From a bacterium (GTDB lineage Bacteria; Actinomycetota; Acidimicrobiia; Acidimicrobiales; Bin134): a stretch of DNA of 64,000 bases. How positions within the stretch are numbered: position 1 is the stretch's first letter; each line of letters starts with the position of its first letter. Both the position numbers and the translations under genes were made by a program. Positions 19,034 to 27,683 of this stretch are shown one piece after another. The notes under the pieces are model-generated. The model was not told where the DNA came from and did no database searches. It saw only the letters and a list, made by a program, of their open reading frames with translations. The stretch lies in NCBI GenBank assembly GCA_026708015.1, contig JAPOVT010000046.1, positions 62,001 to 126,000 of the forward strand. The letters run 5' to 3'.

Positions 19034-19108
19034 CACGCTGCCGTCAAATCCCAGTGGTGGCAACTCCTGTGGGTCTATCTGTCTAGAATATCCCACATCA
19101 TATGCATT

Positions 19109-19137
19109 AGTGGTACAATAGTGACATGAGTGGGACA
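19109..19137 (+). promoter_or_regulatory. Leaderless promoter and possible autoregulatory repeats of the TA module
   Basis: TACAAT (19114-19119) ends 6 bases before the antitoxin ATG with no Shine-Dalgarno. Three AGTG-led direct repeats (19109, 19120 and 19129) span the -10 and the start codon. They are a plausible operator for the AbrB-type antitoxin. The 50 bases upstream are unusually AT-rich for this genome. Confidence 0.5.
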
Positions 19138-19371
19138 CACACTCTTATTGTGGGAGATCGGGGCCGGATCGTGGTGCCGGCTGCGGCGCGCGAGGAAGCG
19201 GGCCTTGTCGAGGGGACGGCGCTGGTCTTGCTGGCCACTCCAGGGGGTTTGGTGCTGCTGACCCGTGAGCAGCTCCTCGCCCGGGTGCGCGAGGAGCTGG
19301 AGGGGGTCGATTTGGTGGACGAGCTGTTGGCCGAGCGCCGGCGGGCTGCCGAGCACGAGGACGCCGCGTGA
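19126..19371 (+). CDS. AbrB/MazE-type antitoxin
   Basis: This 81-aa protein has an N-terminal swapped-hairpin DNA-binding segment (LIVGDRGRIVVPAAAREEAGL) typical of AbrB/MazE/VapB antitoxins. A C-terminal acidic and arginine-rich helix (VREELEGVDLVDELLAERRR) would cover the toxin. It overlaps the PIN toxin gene by GTGA. It probably autoregulates through repeats around its own start. The pair is inserted between rsmA and ispE. Confidence 0.85.
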   Translation: MSGTHTLIVGDRGRIVVPAAAREEAGLVEGTALVLLATPGGLVLLTREQLLARVREELEGVDLVDELLAERRRAAEHEDAA

Positions 19372-19736
19372 GCGTGGTGCTGGACGCTTCGGCGATATTG
19401 GCGTTCCTATTGAACGAGGACGGTGCCGAAACGGTGGAGGCGGCTTTGACCGGCGACTCCTGCTGCGGGGCGGCCAATTGGTCGGAGGCGGCTCAGAAAG
19501 TTCTGGCTGCCGGACGCGACTGGGGGATAGTCCGGGCGCTGTTGGAGAGCTACGGAATCAGGGTGGAGGCCGTGACCAGCGATGATGCCGAATGGGCGGC
19601 CCGCCGCTGGAAGCGGGGTGAGGGCCTGTCGCTGGCCGACCGGTTGTGTCTGGCACTTGGGGAGCGGGCCGATTCCCAAGTGTTGACTGCCGACTTGGCG
19701 TGGGGTTCAGCGGGACGAGTGACCCAGATCAGGTGA
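19368..19736 (+). CDS. PIN-domain ribonuclease toxin (VapC-like)
   Basis: This 122-aa PIN domain has acidic metal ligands in VVLDASAILAFL (Asp 6), NWSEAAQK (Glu near 40), LSLADRLCLALG (Asp near 90) and VLTADLAW (Asp near 106), the normal VapC set. It should cleave RNA unless bound by the antitoxin encoded just upstream, with which it overlaps by GTGA. Its own TGA overlaps the GTG of ispE, so toxin translation feeds directly into an essential isoprenoid gene. No sign of decay. Confidence 0.88.
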   Translation: MSVVLDASAILAFLLNEDGAETVEAALTGDSCCGAANWSEAAQKVLAAGRDWGIVRALLESYGIRVEAVTSDDAEWAARRWKRGEGLSLADRLCLALGERADSQVLTADLAWGSAGRVTQIR

Positions 19737-20443
19737 CTACCTTGACTGCTCCGGCCAAGCTCACGCTTTCGCTGCGCATCACTGGGGTTAGGGCTGACGG
19801 GTACCACTTGATCGATGCCGAGATGGTGACCCTCGATCTGGCCGACACGCTGGAGATCGAGGAGGGCCACGGAGTTGCCATCAGCGGAGCGGACGAGATC
19901 GACCCGGCTGACAACCTGATAACCCGGGCGCTAGCCCTGGTGGGGCGCACTGCCCGGATCACAGTGGACAAGCGAATCCCGCCCGGGGCCGGGTTGGGGG
20001 GAGGGTCGGCCGATGCCGCCGCCATTTTGCACTGGGCGGGCTACACCGATGTCCAAGGAGCGGCTCAGCTGGGGGCTGATGTCCCCTTCTGCCTGGTCGG
20101 CGGGCGGGCTCGTGTGCAGGGGATCGGTGAACTCGTGCAGCCGCTTGACTACGTTCTCCGAACGCTTACCCTGCTCATTCCCCCGTTCGGCTGCTCCACC
20201 CCGGCGGTGTATCAGCGCTGGGATGAGATGGGAGGACCCGAGGGGTCGAAAGGGAACGACTTGGAGCCGGCCGCTCTAGAAGTGGAACCCCGCTTGGACC
20301 AATACCGCCGAGAGTTGGAGGAGGCCACTGGCCAGACGGCACGGTTAGCCGGCAGCGGATCGACCTGGTTTGTGGAAGGGGCCTACCCCGGCGGTGGTCG
20401 AATCGTTGTTCGCACCATGCCTGCCAAGACAAAGCGAGCTTGA
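19733..20443 (+). CDS. ispE: 4-diphosphocytidyl-2-C-methyl-D-erythritol kinase
   Basis: This 236-aa GHMP kinase phosphorylates CDP-ME in the non-mevalonate isoprenoid pathway. The N-terminal APAKLTLSLRITG, the ATP-binding PPGAGLGGGSADAAA (about residues 82-96), the catalytic-Asp segment LGADVPFCLVGG, and the C-terminal LAGSGSTWFV are present. It is shorter than the usual 280-310 aa, mostly through compact linkers after the third motif, and the usual Asn of AKxN is Thr here. The GTG start at 19733 overlaps the toxin stop. The rsmA-ispE linkage is conserved in actinobacteria, here split by a TA module. Confidence 0.88.
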   Translation: MTTLTAPAKLTLSLRITGVRADGYHLIDAEMVTLDLADTLEIEEGHGVAISGADEIDPADNLITRALALVGRTARITVDKRIPPGAGLGGGSADAAAILHWAGYTDVQGAAQLGADVPFCLVGGRARVQGIGELVQPLDYVLRTLTLLIPPFGCSTPAVYQRWDEMGGPEGSKGNDLEPAALEVEPRLDQYRRELEEATGQTARLAGSGSTWFVEGAYPGGGRIVVRTMPAKTKRA

Positions 20444-20457
20444 AGGAGAGTGGGGAG

Positions 20458-20559
20458 CTACTTCCCGCGGGCCCGCCGCTGGAAGCGAGTGCGCTTCAGC
20501 ATCTTCTTGTGCTTCTTCTTGCGCATCCGCTTGCGGCGCTTTTTGATCAACGATCCCAT
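20458..20559 (-). CDS. Ribosomal protein bS22 (AURKAIP1/COX24 domain)
   Basis: This 33-aa, strongly basic protein on the minus strand was found by translating the gap after ispE. It starts MGSLIKKRRKRMRKKKHKK and ends ...RTRFQRRARGK, matching the actinobacterial small-subunit protein bS22 in length and sequence pattern. ATG at 20559 is preceded by GGAG. It is convergent with ispE, leaving only 14 bases between stops. It is often missed by gene finders. Confidence 0.93.
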   Translation of the reverse strand: MGSLIKKRRKRMRKKKHKKMLKRTRFQRRARGK

Positions 20560-20671
20560 GGTGGCTCCACGCTAGCCCGACCAGCGGCCCTACCAATAAC
20601 CCGAGAGTTCATCCGGTGGTCATGGAGTAGCCTGAAAATGGTGCCTGATGACTGCATAGCAAGGGGCTCCT

Positions 20672-20744
20672 TGGCGAGTAGTTCAAGTGGCAGAACGCCT
20701 GGCTTTGGACCAGGAGGTTGCAGGTTCGAGTCCTGCCTCGCCAG
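20672..20744 (+). tRNA. tRNA-Gln (anticodon TTG)
   Basis: This 73-nt cloverleaf has acceptor arms TGGCGAG/CTCGCCA with a U1-A72 pair typical of tRNA-Gln. The anticodon stem is CCTGG/CCAGG around loop CTTTGGA (anticodon TTG), and the T arm has GGTTCGAGTCC. The discriminator is G, and CCA is not encoded. It reads CAA glutamine codons. Confidence 0.95.
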
Positions 20745-20797
20745 CCGCGCTAGAAATACAGATGTGATTGTCGAGAGCGGCTTGGCCTGCTGAACAC

Positions 20798-21763
20798 ATG
20801 ACGGCTGATCCCCTGCCCCTGTCTGCGGTTGTATTGGCTGCGGGCCGGGGCGTTCGCATGCGGTCTGGGCGGCCCAAGCCCCTCCACGACCTGTGCGGTC
20901 GCGCCATGCTCTTGCACGTTGTCGATGCCCTGGCCGCGGCCAACCCCCGTCAGATCGCCGTGGTGGTGGGCTATGGCGCCGAGGAGGTGGCCAAGCACAT
21001 CACCGAGGAGGCGTACGACCTGCGGATCGACTTCGTGGAGCAGCCCGTGCAGCGGGGCACCGCCGATGCCGCCGCACTGGGCCTGTCGGCACTGGACAGT
21101 GACGTGGACGACGAGGACGTGCTGGTGGTCTCGGCCGACATGCCGCTCATCCAGGGTTCCACGCTGCGGGGGATGACCGCCCAGCACCGGCTCTCCGGAT
21201 CGGCGGCCACCGTGGCCACCGCCGGCGAGGAGAGCGCCGAGATCTATTGCTTCCGCCGCAGCCTGCTTTCCCCTGCCCTTCGCCGGCTAGCCGCCAGCGA
21301 TTCAGGCCGCGAGTACAACCTGTTCGACGCAGCAGAAGTGCTCACCTCCGCCGGTCACGACTTGGGGTCGTTTGCCATCGACGAGTCCGAGGCTCAGGGG
21401 GTGGACGACCGGGAGCAGCTGGCCTTCGCCGAGGCGGAGATGCGCCAGCGCATCAACCGCAACTGGATGGTGGCTGGCGTGCGCATCATGGCCCCCCACA
21501 GCGCTTATATCGACGTCAGCGTGAAGCTGGCCCCCGATGTGGTCATCCACCCCGGTGTGGTGCTCAGAGGCCAGACCGTGGTGGGTGAGGGTGCCATTAT
21601 CGGCCCCCACACCCACTTGGTGGACTGCGTGGTCGGTCCCCGAGCGGCGCTGGAGGCGGTGTCGGCCACCGATGCCGAGATCGGCGCCGATGCCCATGTG
21701 GGGGCCTACATCACGCTGGAGCCCGGCGAGCACATTCCACCCGCTTCGACGCGAGGAGACTGA
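20798..21763 (+). CDS. GlmU-like N-acetylglucosamine-1-phosphate uridylyltransferase lacking the acetyltransferase end
   Basis: This protein is about 321 aa. The N-terminal nucleotidyltransferase domain has LAAGRGVRMRSGRPKPLH, QRGTADA and SADMPLI. A short left-handed beta-helix start follows from about residue 225. Full GlmU is about 450-480 aa and carries the acetyl-CoA site and catalytic His in later helix coils; here the protein stops after GAYITLEPGEH, before that segment. It should therefore make UDP-GlcNAc from GlcNAc-1-P but not acetylate GlcN-1-P. Its position before prs is the usual glmU position. No frameshift is seen; GAGGAG for prs sits in its last codons. A start 30 bases upstream is possible. 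Confidence 0.85.
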   Translation: MTADPLPLSAVVLAAGRGVRMRSGRPKPLHDLCGRAMLLHVVDALAAANPRQIAVVVGYGAEEVAKHITEEAYDLRIDFVEQPVQRGTADAAALGLSALDSDVDDEDVLVVSADMPLIQGSTLRGMTAQHRLSGSAATVATAGEESAEIYCFRRSLLSPALRRLAASDSGREYNLFDAAEVLTSAGHDLGSFAIDESEAQGVDDREQLAFAEAEMRQRINRNWMVAGVRIMAPHSAYIDVSVKLAPDVVIHPGVVLRGQTVVGEGAIIGPHTHLVDCVVGPRAALEAVSATDAEIGADAHVGAYITLEPGEHIPPASTRGD

Positions 21764-21767
21764 AACG

Positions 21768-22748
21768 ATGGAACTGGTCACCAAGAAGAAGCTGGCCATC
21801 CTCTCGGGGCGGGCCAATCACGACTTGGCCGCCGAGATCGCCGAGGTGCTTGGCGAGGAGTTGGTGGAGCCCAACATCGCCGACTTCGCCAACGGCGAGA
21901 TCCACTGCCGGTTCGAGGAGTCGGTGCGGGGCACCGACGTGTTCATTGTCCAGAGCCACACCGCCCACGGCGACGCCTCCATCAACGATGCCGTGATGGA
22001 GCATCTGATCATGGTGGACGCGGCCCGGCGAGCCTCGGCCAAGCGGATCACCGCGGTGTGCCCCTTCTACGGCTATGGACGCCAAGACCGCAAAGCCGCG
22101 GGCCGCGAGCCCATCACCGCCAAGCTGATGGCCAATACCTTCCGTACCGCAGGGGCCAACCGCATGTTGAGCGTTGATCTCCACTCCGGTCAGATCCAAG
22201 GCTTTTTTGACGGTCCCTGGGACCATCTGACTGCCATGCCGGTGCTGGTCGACTATCTCAAGGACATCGACGGCGACCTGGTGATCGTGTCGCCCGACGC
22301 CGGTCGGGTGAAGGTTGCCGAGCGCTACACCCACGAACTGGACGCCGACCTGGCCATTGTTCACAAGCGCAGGGCCAAAGACGTCAAGCACGCGGTGGAA
22401 GTTGTAGAGGTGGTGGGCGACGTGGAGGGCCGCACCTGCGTGCTCATCGACGACATGATCGACACGGGGGGCACAATCGTGGCCGCAGCCGACGCCCTGG
22501 CCGCCCGGGGTGCGGGCATGATCTACGCCGCCACCACCCATGGCGTGTTCTCCGGTCCGGCTATAGACCGGCTCAAGAACTCGGTGATCTCCAAGGTGGT
22601 GGTCACCAACACTCTGCCCCTGTCGCCCGACAAGCAGATCGACAAGATCGAGGTGCTGTCGGTGGCCAGCATCATCGCCGACGCCATCGATGCCGTGTTC
22701 GAGGACACCTCGGTCTCAGAGATCTTCGGCGGCAAGAACCTCTCTTAG
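21768..22748 (+). CDS. prs: Ribose-phosphate pyrophosphokinase
   Basis: This 326-aa PRPP synthetase transfers diphosphate from ATP to ribose 5-phosphate, supplying nucleotide, His and Trp synthesis. Family features are FANGEIHCRFEESVRGTDVF, FYGYGRQDRK, DLHSGQIQGFF, the histidine-rich metal site, and the PRPP loop VLIDDMIDTGGTI near residue 225. The GAGGAG Shine-Dalgarno lies 9 bases before the ATG and overlaps the end of the glmU-like gene. It is complete. Confidence 0.97.
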   Translation: MELVTKKKLAILSGRANHDLAAEIAEVLGEELVEPNIADFANGEIHCRFEESVRGTDVFIVQSHTAHGDASINDAVMEHLIMVDAARRASAKRITAVCPFYGYGRQDRKAAGREPITAKLMANTFRTAGANRMLSVDLHSGQIQGFFDGPWDHLTAMPVLVDYLKDIDGDLVIVSPDAGRVKVAERYTHELDADLAIVHKRRAKDVKHAVEVVEVVGDVEGRTCVLIDDMIDTGGTIVAAADALAARGAGMIYAATTHGVFSGPAIDRLKNSVISKVVVTNTLPLSPDKQIDKIEVLSVASIIADAIDAVFEDTSVSEIFGGKNLS

Positions 22749-22795
22749 CTCTTGGCCGTTTCTATTGGCGGCCCGGTAACATTTCTAGCTGCGCT

Positions 22796-23488
22796 ATGGC
22801 TGAGCTGATCTTGAAGACCGAAACCCAGCGGGAGCTGGGAACCCGCCCGTCCCGCCGCCTGCGCCGCACGGGGCAGGTTCCCGGCGTGGTGTACGGACTG
22901 GGCGGCGATTCGGTTGCCGTCGCGGTTGATGCCCGCGACCTGCGGTCAGCCCTGAACACCGATGCCGGCCTCAACGCCCTGCTCACCTTGGAAGTAGACG
23001 GCGACCGCCAACTCAGCCTGGTCAAGGATTTGCAGCATCACCCGGTGCGCAACGAGGTCATCCATGTGGACTTCATCCGGGTGGACGCCGACGTCGCCGT
23101 CGAGGTGGAGGTTCGGGTGGTGCTGGAGGGCGAGGCCACCGCAGTGGCCAACGAAGACGGGGTGGTGGACCAAGCCGCGTTCACCGTTGCAGTGCTGGCC
23201 AAGCCCGAGTCCATTCCCAACGAGTTGTCGATCGACATCAGCGAGATGGTGATGGGCGACACGGTGAGGGCCGGCGACCTCGAACTGCCCGAGGGTGTGG
23301 AGCTGGCCGGCGACCCCGAAGAGCTGGTGGCCAGCACCTCGATACGGGTCATCGAGATCGAAGAGCCTGAGGTCGATGAGGGGGCCGAGGTCGAGCTGGA
23401 CGAAGACGGCCAGCCGATTGTTGCCGAGGATGCCGACGAAGAGGCCGAGCAGGCCGACGACGCCGCCTCCGAAGACCCCGCCGAGTAA
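22796..23488 (+). CDS. rplY: 50S ribosomal protein bL25 (CTC type)
   Basis: This 230-aa long-form bL25 binds 5S rRNA. The N-terminal 5S-binding domain (ETQRELGTRPSRRLRRTGQVPGVVYG) is followed by the CTC beta domain (HVDFIRVDADVAVEVEV). The tail after residue 195 is almost entirely Glu, Asp and Ala. No Shine-Dalgarno is visible; TAACAT at 22777-22782, 13 bases before the ATG, may be the -10. It sits in the conserved prs-rplY-pth block. Confidence 0.93.
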   Translation: MAELILKTETQRELGTRPSRRLRRTGQVPGVVYGLGGDSVAVAVDARDLRSALNTDAGLNALLTLEVDGDRQLSLVKDLQHHPVRNEVIHVDFIRVDADVAVEVEVRVVLEGEATAVANEDGVVDQAAFTVAVLAKPESIPNELSIDISEMVMGDTVRAGDLELPEGVELAGDPEELVASTSIRVIEIEEPEVDEGAEVELDEDGQPIVAEDADEEAEQADDAASEDPAE

Positions 23489-23505
23489 CCCCGGCGCCTG
23501 TCGCC

Positions 23506-24117
23506 ATGCCTCCCCGCTGGCGATCCCGCAAGAAGCACACCGACACCCCGGCCGATTTGGTGGTGGTGGGATTGGGCAATCCCGGTGAGAAATTCGTCGG
23601 TTCCCGCCACAACGTGGGCGCCGAGGCAGTGGAGCAGCTAGCCGAGCGTTTAGGGCAGCCGTTGGGCAAGAGCCGGGAGGCGGCCCTGGTGGCTGAGATC
23701 AGAGTGGATGGCCGACGGGTGGTGCTGGCCTTTCCCCAGACCTTCATGAACAAGTCGGGCGAGGCGGTGCGGGCGCTGGTGCGCCGCTGGAGCATCGCCG
23801 AGCACTTGGACCGGTTGGTGGTGATCCACGACGAGCTAGACCTTCCCCCAGGACGCATCAAAGTAAAGGACGGCGGGGGGCTGGCCGGGCACTATGGCCT
23901 TTCCTCCATCAAGTCCCACCTGCGTACCGCGGATTTCACCCGGATCCGAATCGGGGTGGGCAAGCCCCCCGACCCCCGGGCCGGGGCCGACTATGTGCTG
24001 AAGCGGCCGGGCCGGGCCGACCGAGACCTGTTGGACGATGCGGTAGAACGGGCGGCCGAGGCCGCGTTGGCCTTGCTTGACCACTCGGTCGACATCGTCA
24101 TGAACAGGTTCAACTGA
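23506..24117 (+). CDS. pth: Peptidyl-tRNA hydrolase
   Basis: This 203-aa Pth frees tRNA from dropped-off peptidyl-tRNA. Catalytic His in SRHNVG, Asn in FMNKSGE and Asp in IHDELDLP are in place. The conserved GHNGL motif reads GHYGL here (AGHYGLSSI near residue 128), so the conserved Asn of the substrate cleft (Asn114 in E. coli) is Tyr. An N-terminal basic extension (PPRWRSRKKH) precedes the core. It follows rplY by 17 bases. Confidence 0.92.
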   Translation: MPPRWRSRKKHTDTPADLVVVGLGNPGEKFVGSRHNVGAEAVEQLAERLGQPLGKSREAALVAEIRVDGRRVVLAFPQTFMNKSGEAVRALVRRWSIAEHLDRLVVIHDELDLPPGRIKVKDGGGLAGHYGLSSIKSHLRTADFTRIRIGVGKPPDPRAGADYVLKRPGRADRDLLDDAVERAAEAALALLDHSVDIVMNRFN

Positions 24118-24156
24118 CCGTGAGCAGGTTTCGCCGATGACGAAGGGGTTCAACTG

Positions 24157-27100
24157 ATGGCCGCCTCGGCGGTTGCCGCGGCTGGGCCGGGCCTGGCCGG
24201 CCTCGGGCGACTGTTGGCCTCGGACCCATCAGTGGTCGAGGTGCTCGGACAACGCGACGCCACTTTGGCGGTGGCCGAGTCGGGCCAGGCTGCCGTGCTG
24301 GCCGCCATAGCCGAGCTGAACGGCCGCCGCCCGGTGGTGGTGGCGGTGCCCACCACCGCTGACGCCGAGCGTTTGGCCAGCGACCTGTCGGCGATGCTCG
24401 ACGAGGGTGCCGCCCTGTTCCCGGCGTGGGAGACGCTGCCGTTCGAGCGGATCAGTCCCGGTGTGGAGACAATGGGGCGGCGGTGCGAAGCCATCTGGCA
24501 GCTCCACGAGACCGATAGGTGTCCGCCGGTACTGGTGGCCCCCATTCGGGCGTTGCTCCAGCGTCTGGCTTTCGATTCTGACGGTGCCGAGCCGGTGACG
24601 GTGGTTTCGGGTGACCGAGTTGACCAAGGGCGTCTGGTTGCCGACTTGGCCGCTCGGGGATATCGGCGAGATGTGCAGGTGGAGCATCGGGGTGTGTTTG
24701 CGGTGCGGGGCTCGATTGTCGACGTGTTCCCGTCCACCGCCGACAGTCCGGTACGCATCGACCTGTGGGGCGACGAAGTGGACCGGCTGACCGAATTCTC
24801 GGTGGCCGACCAGCGGGCCACCAACCCTGTGGGCGAGGCGGTCATATTTCCGGCGCGAGAGGTGAGGCCGGTGGCGGAGGTGCGGGCCGCGGCGGAGAAG
24901 CTGGTGGCCACCCGACCCTGGGGCCGGGAGCAATGGGAGCGATTGGCCGAGGGCCAGTTCTTCGACGGGATGGAGTCGTGGCTGCCCTGGCTCATCGACA
25001 CCGACGAGATCATCACCGACCGCCTTGGCGCCGACGCCCTGGTGGTGCTGCTGGAGCCGGGACGGCTGCGGGACCGCGCCGCCGACATCGCCGCAGAGGA
25101 GGCCGACCTGGCCAATGCGCTGGCCCAGACCTGGGGAGCGGCCGGGGAGGAGTTTCCCCGCCTGCACGTGGACTACGACCGGCTTCTGAGCGCCTGCCAA
25201 TCACCGGTGTGGACCATGACCGCGGTGCCGGCCTCGCCGTCCACTCCGGTGGTGGCAGTGGGAGGGTGGGCTTCGGCCATCGGCGACCCATCGGCCCCCG
25301 TAACACAGGTGTCCCGGCTGCTGGCCGACGGGTATCGGGTACGGGTGGCTGCCGACGGCGCCGGATCGGCCACCCGGTCGGCAGAACTGCTGCGAGAGCA
25401 CGGGGTGGACCTTTCGGTTGACATCAGCGGCGACGCCGGCTTCGGGAGAGCGTCCGACCCCGCAGGCTGCATTGTGGTGGCCCCCATCCAGCGGGGGTTT
25501 GTGCTGCCCGACGCCAGAGTTGCTGTGCTGGGCGAAGCCGACCTCACCGGCCGTCGCCGGGCCCACCGGCGCAGTCGCCCCCGCCAGTCGTCAGCCCAGG
25601 AGCTGGACGACCTGGCCGCCGGCGACTATGTGGTCCACCGCCACCACGGCGTGGGCCGCTACTGCGGCATGGTGAATCGATCCATCGGCGGGGTGAGCCG
25701 CGACTACCTGCTGGTGGAGTACCGAGGCGGCGACAAGCTCTATGTGCCCACCGACCAGGTGGACGCCGTGCGCCGCTACTCCGGGGGCGAGTCGCCCACG
25801 CTGAGCAAGATGGGGGGTGCCGACTGGCAGCGGACCAAGAGCGGGGTGCGCTCGGCGGTCAGCGAAATCGCCAAGGAGCTGGTGGTGCTGTACCAGCGCC
25901 GGGTCACCACCCCCGGCCGGGCATTTTCTGTCGATACTCCGTGGCAGGCGGAGATGGAGTCGGCCTTCGGCTACCAGCTCACCCCCGATCAGCACAAGGC
26001 CATCGTGGAGGTAAAGGCCGACATGGAGCAGCCGTTGCCCATGGACCGCCTCATTTGCGGAGATGTGGGCTTCGGCAAGACCGAGGTGGCCATTCGGGCA
26101 GTGTTCAAGGCCGTCCAGGATGGTGCGCAGGCCGCAGTGCTGGTGCCCACCACGCTCTTGGCCCAGCAGCACTACCAGACTTTTGGCGACCGGTTTGCCG
26201 GCTATCCCATCCGGGTTGAGGTGCTGAGCCGGTTCCTGTCCCCTGGTCAGGCCCGCAAGGTGGTGCGCGGCCTGGCCGACGGCTCGGTGGATGTGGTGAT
26301 CGGAACCCACCGTCTGCTGTCCGACGATGTCGCCTTCCGGGACTTGGGGCTGTTGGTGGTGGACGAGGAGCAGCGTTTCGGGGTCACCCACAAAGAGGCC
26401 ATCAAGTCGATCAAGACCGATGTGGATGTGATCACCCTCACCGCCACCCCCATACCCCGGACTCTGGAGATGAGCCTTACCGGCATCCGCGACCTCACGC
26501 TGCTGCACACGCCGCCCGCCGACCGCCAGCCCATCTTGACCTACGTGGGCGCCTTCGACGAGCGCCCAGTGGCCGAGGCCATCCGCCGGGAACTGTTGCG
26601 CGACGGCCAAGCATTCTTCGTCCACAACCGGGTAGCCGACATCGACCACGTGGCTGCCGATCTTCGGGAGATGGTGCCCGAGGCCCGCATCGCGGTGGCC
26701 CACGGTCAGATGGACGAGGGCACGCTGGAACAGGTGGTCATCGACTTCTGGGAGCGGGCCTACGACGTGCTGGTGTGTACCACCATCATCGAGTCGGGCA
26801 TCGACATGCCCACCGTGAACACCCTGGTGGTGGACCGGGCCGACCTGTTGGGGCTGGGCCAGCTCCATCAGCTTCGGGGCCGAGTGGGCCGGGCCGGAGC
26901 CCGGGCCTACGCCTATCTGTTCACCCCCGAAGGCCGGGTGGTCACCGAGGAGGCTTACGAGCGGCTCAAGACGATCGGTGAGGCGACCGAGCTGGGATCA
27001 GGCTTCAAGATCGCCATGCGGGACTTGGAGATCCGGGGCGCGGGCAACATGCTGGGAACCGGCCAGTCGGGCCACATCGCCGCGGTGGGATACGACCTGT

Positions 27101-27636
27101 ACTGCCAGCTGGTGACCGAGACGGTGGCCGAGTTGAAGGGCGAGACCCCGCCCGAGCCAATAGAGATCAGCATCGACGTGCCGCAGGCCGCCAGCATTCC
27201 GGCCGACTACATGCCCAAGGAGGAGCTGAGGTTGGAGGCCTACCGAAGGGTGGCCGGCTGCCAGAGTCCCGACCAGGTTGACGACGTGGCCGCGGAGTGG
27301 GTAGATCGCTATGGGCCGATCCCCGACGTGGCCCAGATGCTGCTGGCTGTGGCCCGGCTGCGATGCGAATGCCTGCGAAGCGGGGTTCGCGATGTGGCGG
27401 TGGCGAAAGGCCCTGGCTTCGGCGGGCCGAAGTGGGTGGCCCGGCTCAGCCCGGTGAGCCTTCGGCCCAGCCGCCGTGTCCGCTTGGAACGCCTCTATCC
27501 TCAAGCCACGTATCACGAGACTGCGGGGCTGCTCGTCCTCCCGATGGTTTCGGCGGCTGTGGCGGTGGAGACCATCATCGCCACCCTGCGCGACCTGGTT
27601 CCCGATGACGAGCCCGCCGAGGCGGCGGCATCGTGA
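24157..27636 (+). CDS. mfd: Transcription-repair coupling factor
   Basis: This 1159-aa superfamily II translocase dislodges RNA polymerase stalled at lesions and recruits UvrA. In order it has a UvrB-like N-terminal part (LFPAWETLPFERISP; RRDVQVEHRGVFAVRGSIVDVFP) and the polymerase-interacting domain at GDYVVHRHHGVGRYCGM (about residue 490). The helicase core follows with GDVGFGKTEVAIRA (Walker A), DEEQRFGV, TATPIPRTLEMSL and QLRGRVGRAGARAYAYL. The C-terminal regulatory domain begins at LRLEAYRRVAG. Full length. A 39-base gap separates it from pth. Confidence 0.97.
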   Translation: MAASAVAAAGPGLAGLGRLLASDPSVVEVLGQRDATLAVAESGQAAVLAAIAELNGRRPVVVAVPTTADAERLASDLSAMLDEGAALFPAWETLPFERISPGVETMGRRCEAIWQLHETDRCPPVLVAPIRALLQRLAFDSDGAEPVTVVSGDRVDQGRLVADLAARGYRRDVQVEHRGVFAVRGSIVDVFPSTADSPVRIDLWGDEVDRLTEFSVADQRATNPVGEAVIFPAREVRPVAEVRAAAEKLVATRPWGREQWERLAEGQFFDGMESWLPWLIDTDEIITDRLGADALVVLLEPGRLRDRAADIAAEEADLANALAQTWGAAGEEFPRLHVDYDRLLSACQSPVWTMTAVPASPSTPVVAVGGWASAIGDPSAPVTQVSRLLADGYRVRVAADGAGSATRSAELLREHGVDLSVDISGDAGFGRASDPAGCIVVAPIQRGFVLPDARVAVLGEADLTGRRRAHRRSRPRQSSAQELDDLAAGDYVVHRHHGVGRYCGMVNRSIGGVSRDYLLVEYRGGDKLYVPTDQVDAVRRYSGGESPTLSKMGGADWQRTKSGVRSAVSEIAKELVVLYQRRVTTPGRAFSVDTPWQAEMESAFGYQLTPDQHKAIVEVKADMEQPLPMDRLICGDVGFGKTEVAIRAVFKAVQDGAQAAVLVPTTLLAQQHYQTFGDRFAGYPIRVEVLSRFLSPGQARKVVRGLADGSVDVVIGTHRLLSDDVAFRDLGLLVVDEEQRFGVTHKEAIKSIKTDVDVITLTATPIPRTLEMSLTGIRDLTLLHTPPADRQPILTYVGAFDERPVAEAIRRELLRDGQAFFVHNRVADIDHVAADLREMVPEARIAVAHGQMDEGTLEQVVIDFWERAYDVLVCTTIIESGIDMPTVNTLVVDRADLLGLGQLHQLRGRVGRAGARAYAYLFTPEGRVVTEEAYERLKTIGEATELGSGFKIAMRDLEIRGAGNMLGTGQSGHIAAVGYDLYCQLVTETVAELKGETPPEPIEISIDVPQAASIPADYMPKEELRLEAYRRVAGCQSPDQVDDVAAEWVDRYGPIPDVAQMLLAVARLRCECLRSGVRDVAVAKGPGFGGPKWVARLSPVSLRPSRRVRLERLYPQATYHETAGLLVLPMVSAAVAVETIIATLRDLVPDDEPAEAAAS

Positions 27637-27683
27637 TCGGGCGGGCGGCGTGCTAGAGAGAATGGCGTGATGGGGGAGCCTGT

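Noticed and set aside
21537..21767. Longer prs start within the glmU-like gene
   Set aside because: The family begins at MELVTKKKLAIL; a GAGGAG site correctly spaced for ATG 21768 decides the start.
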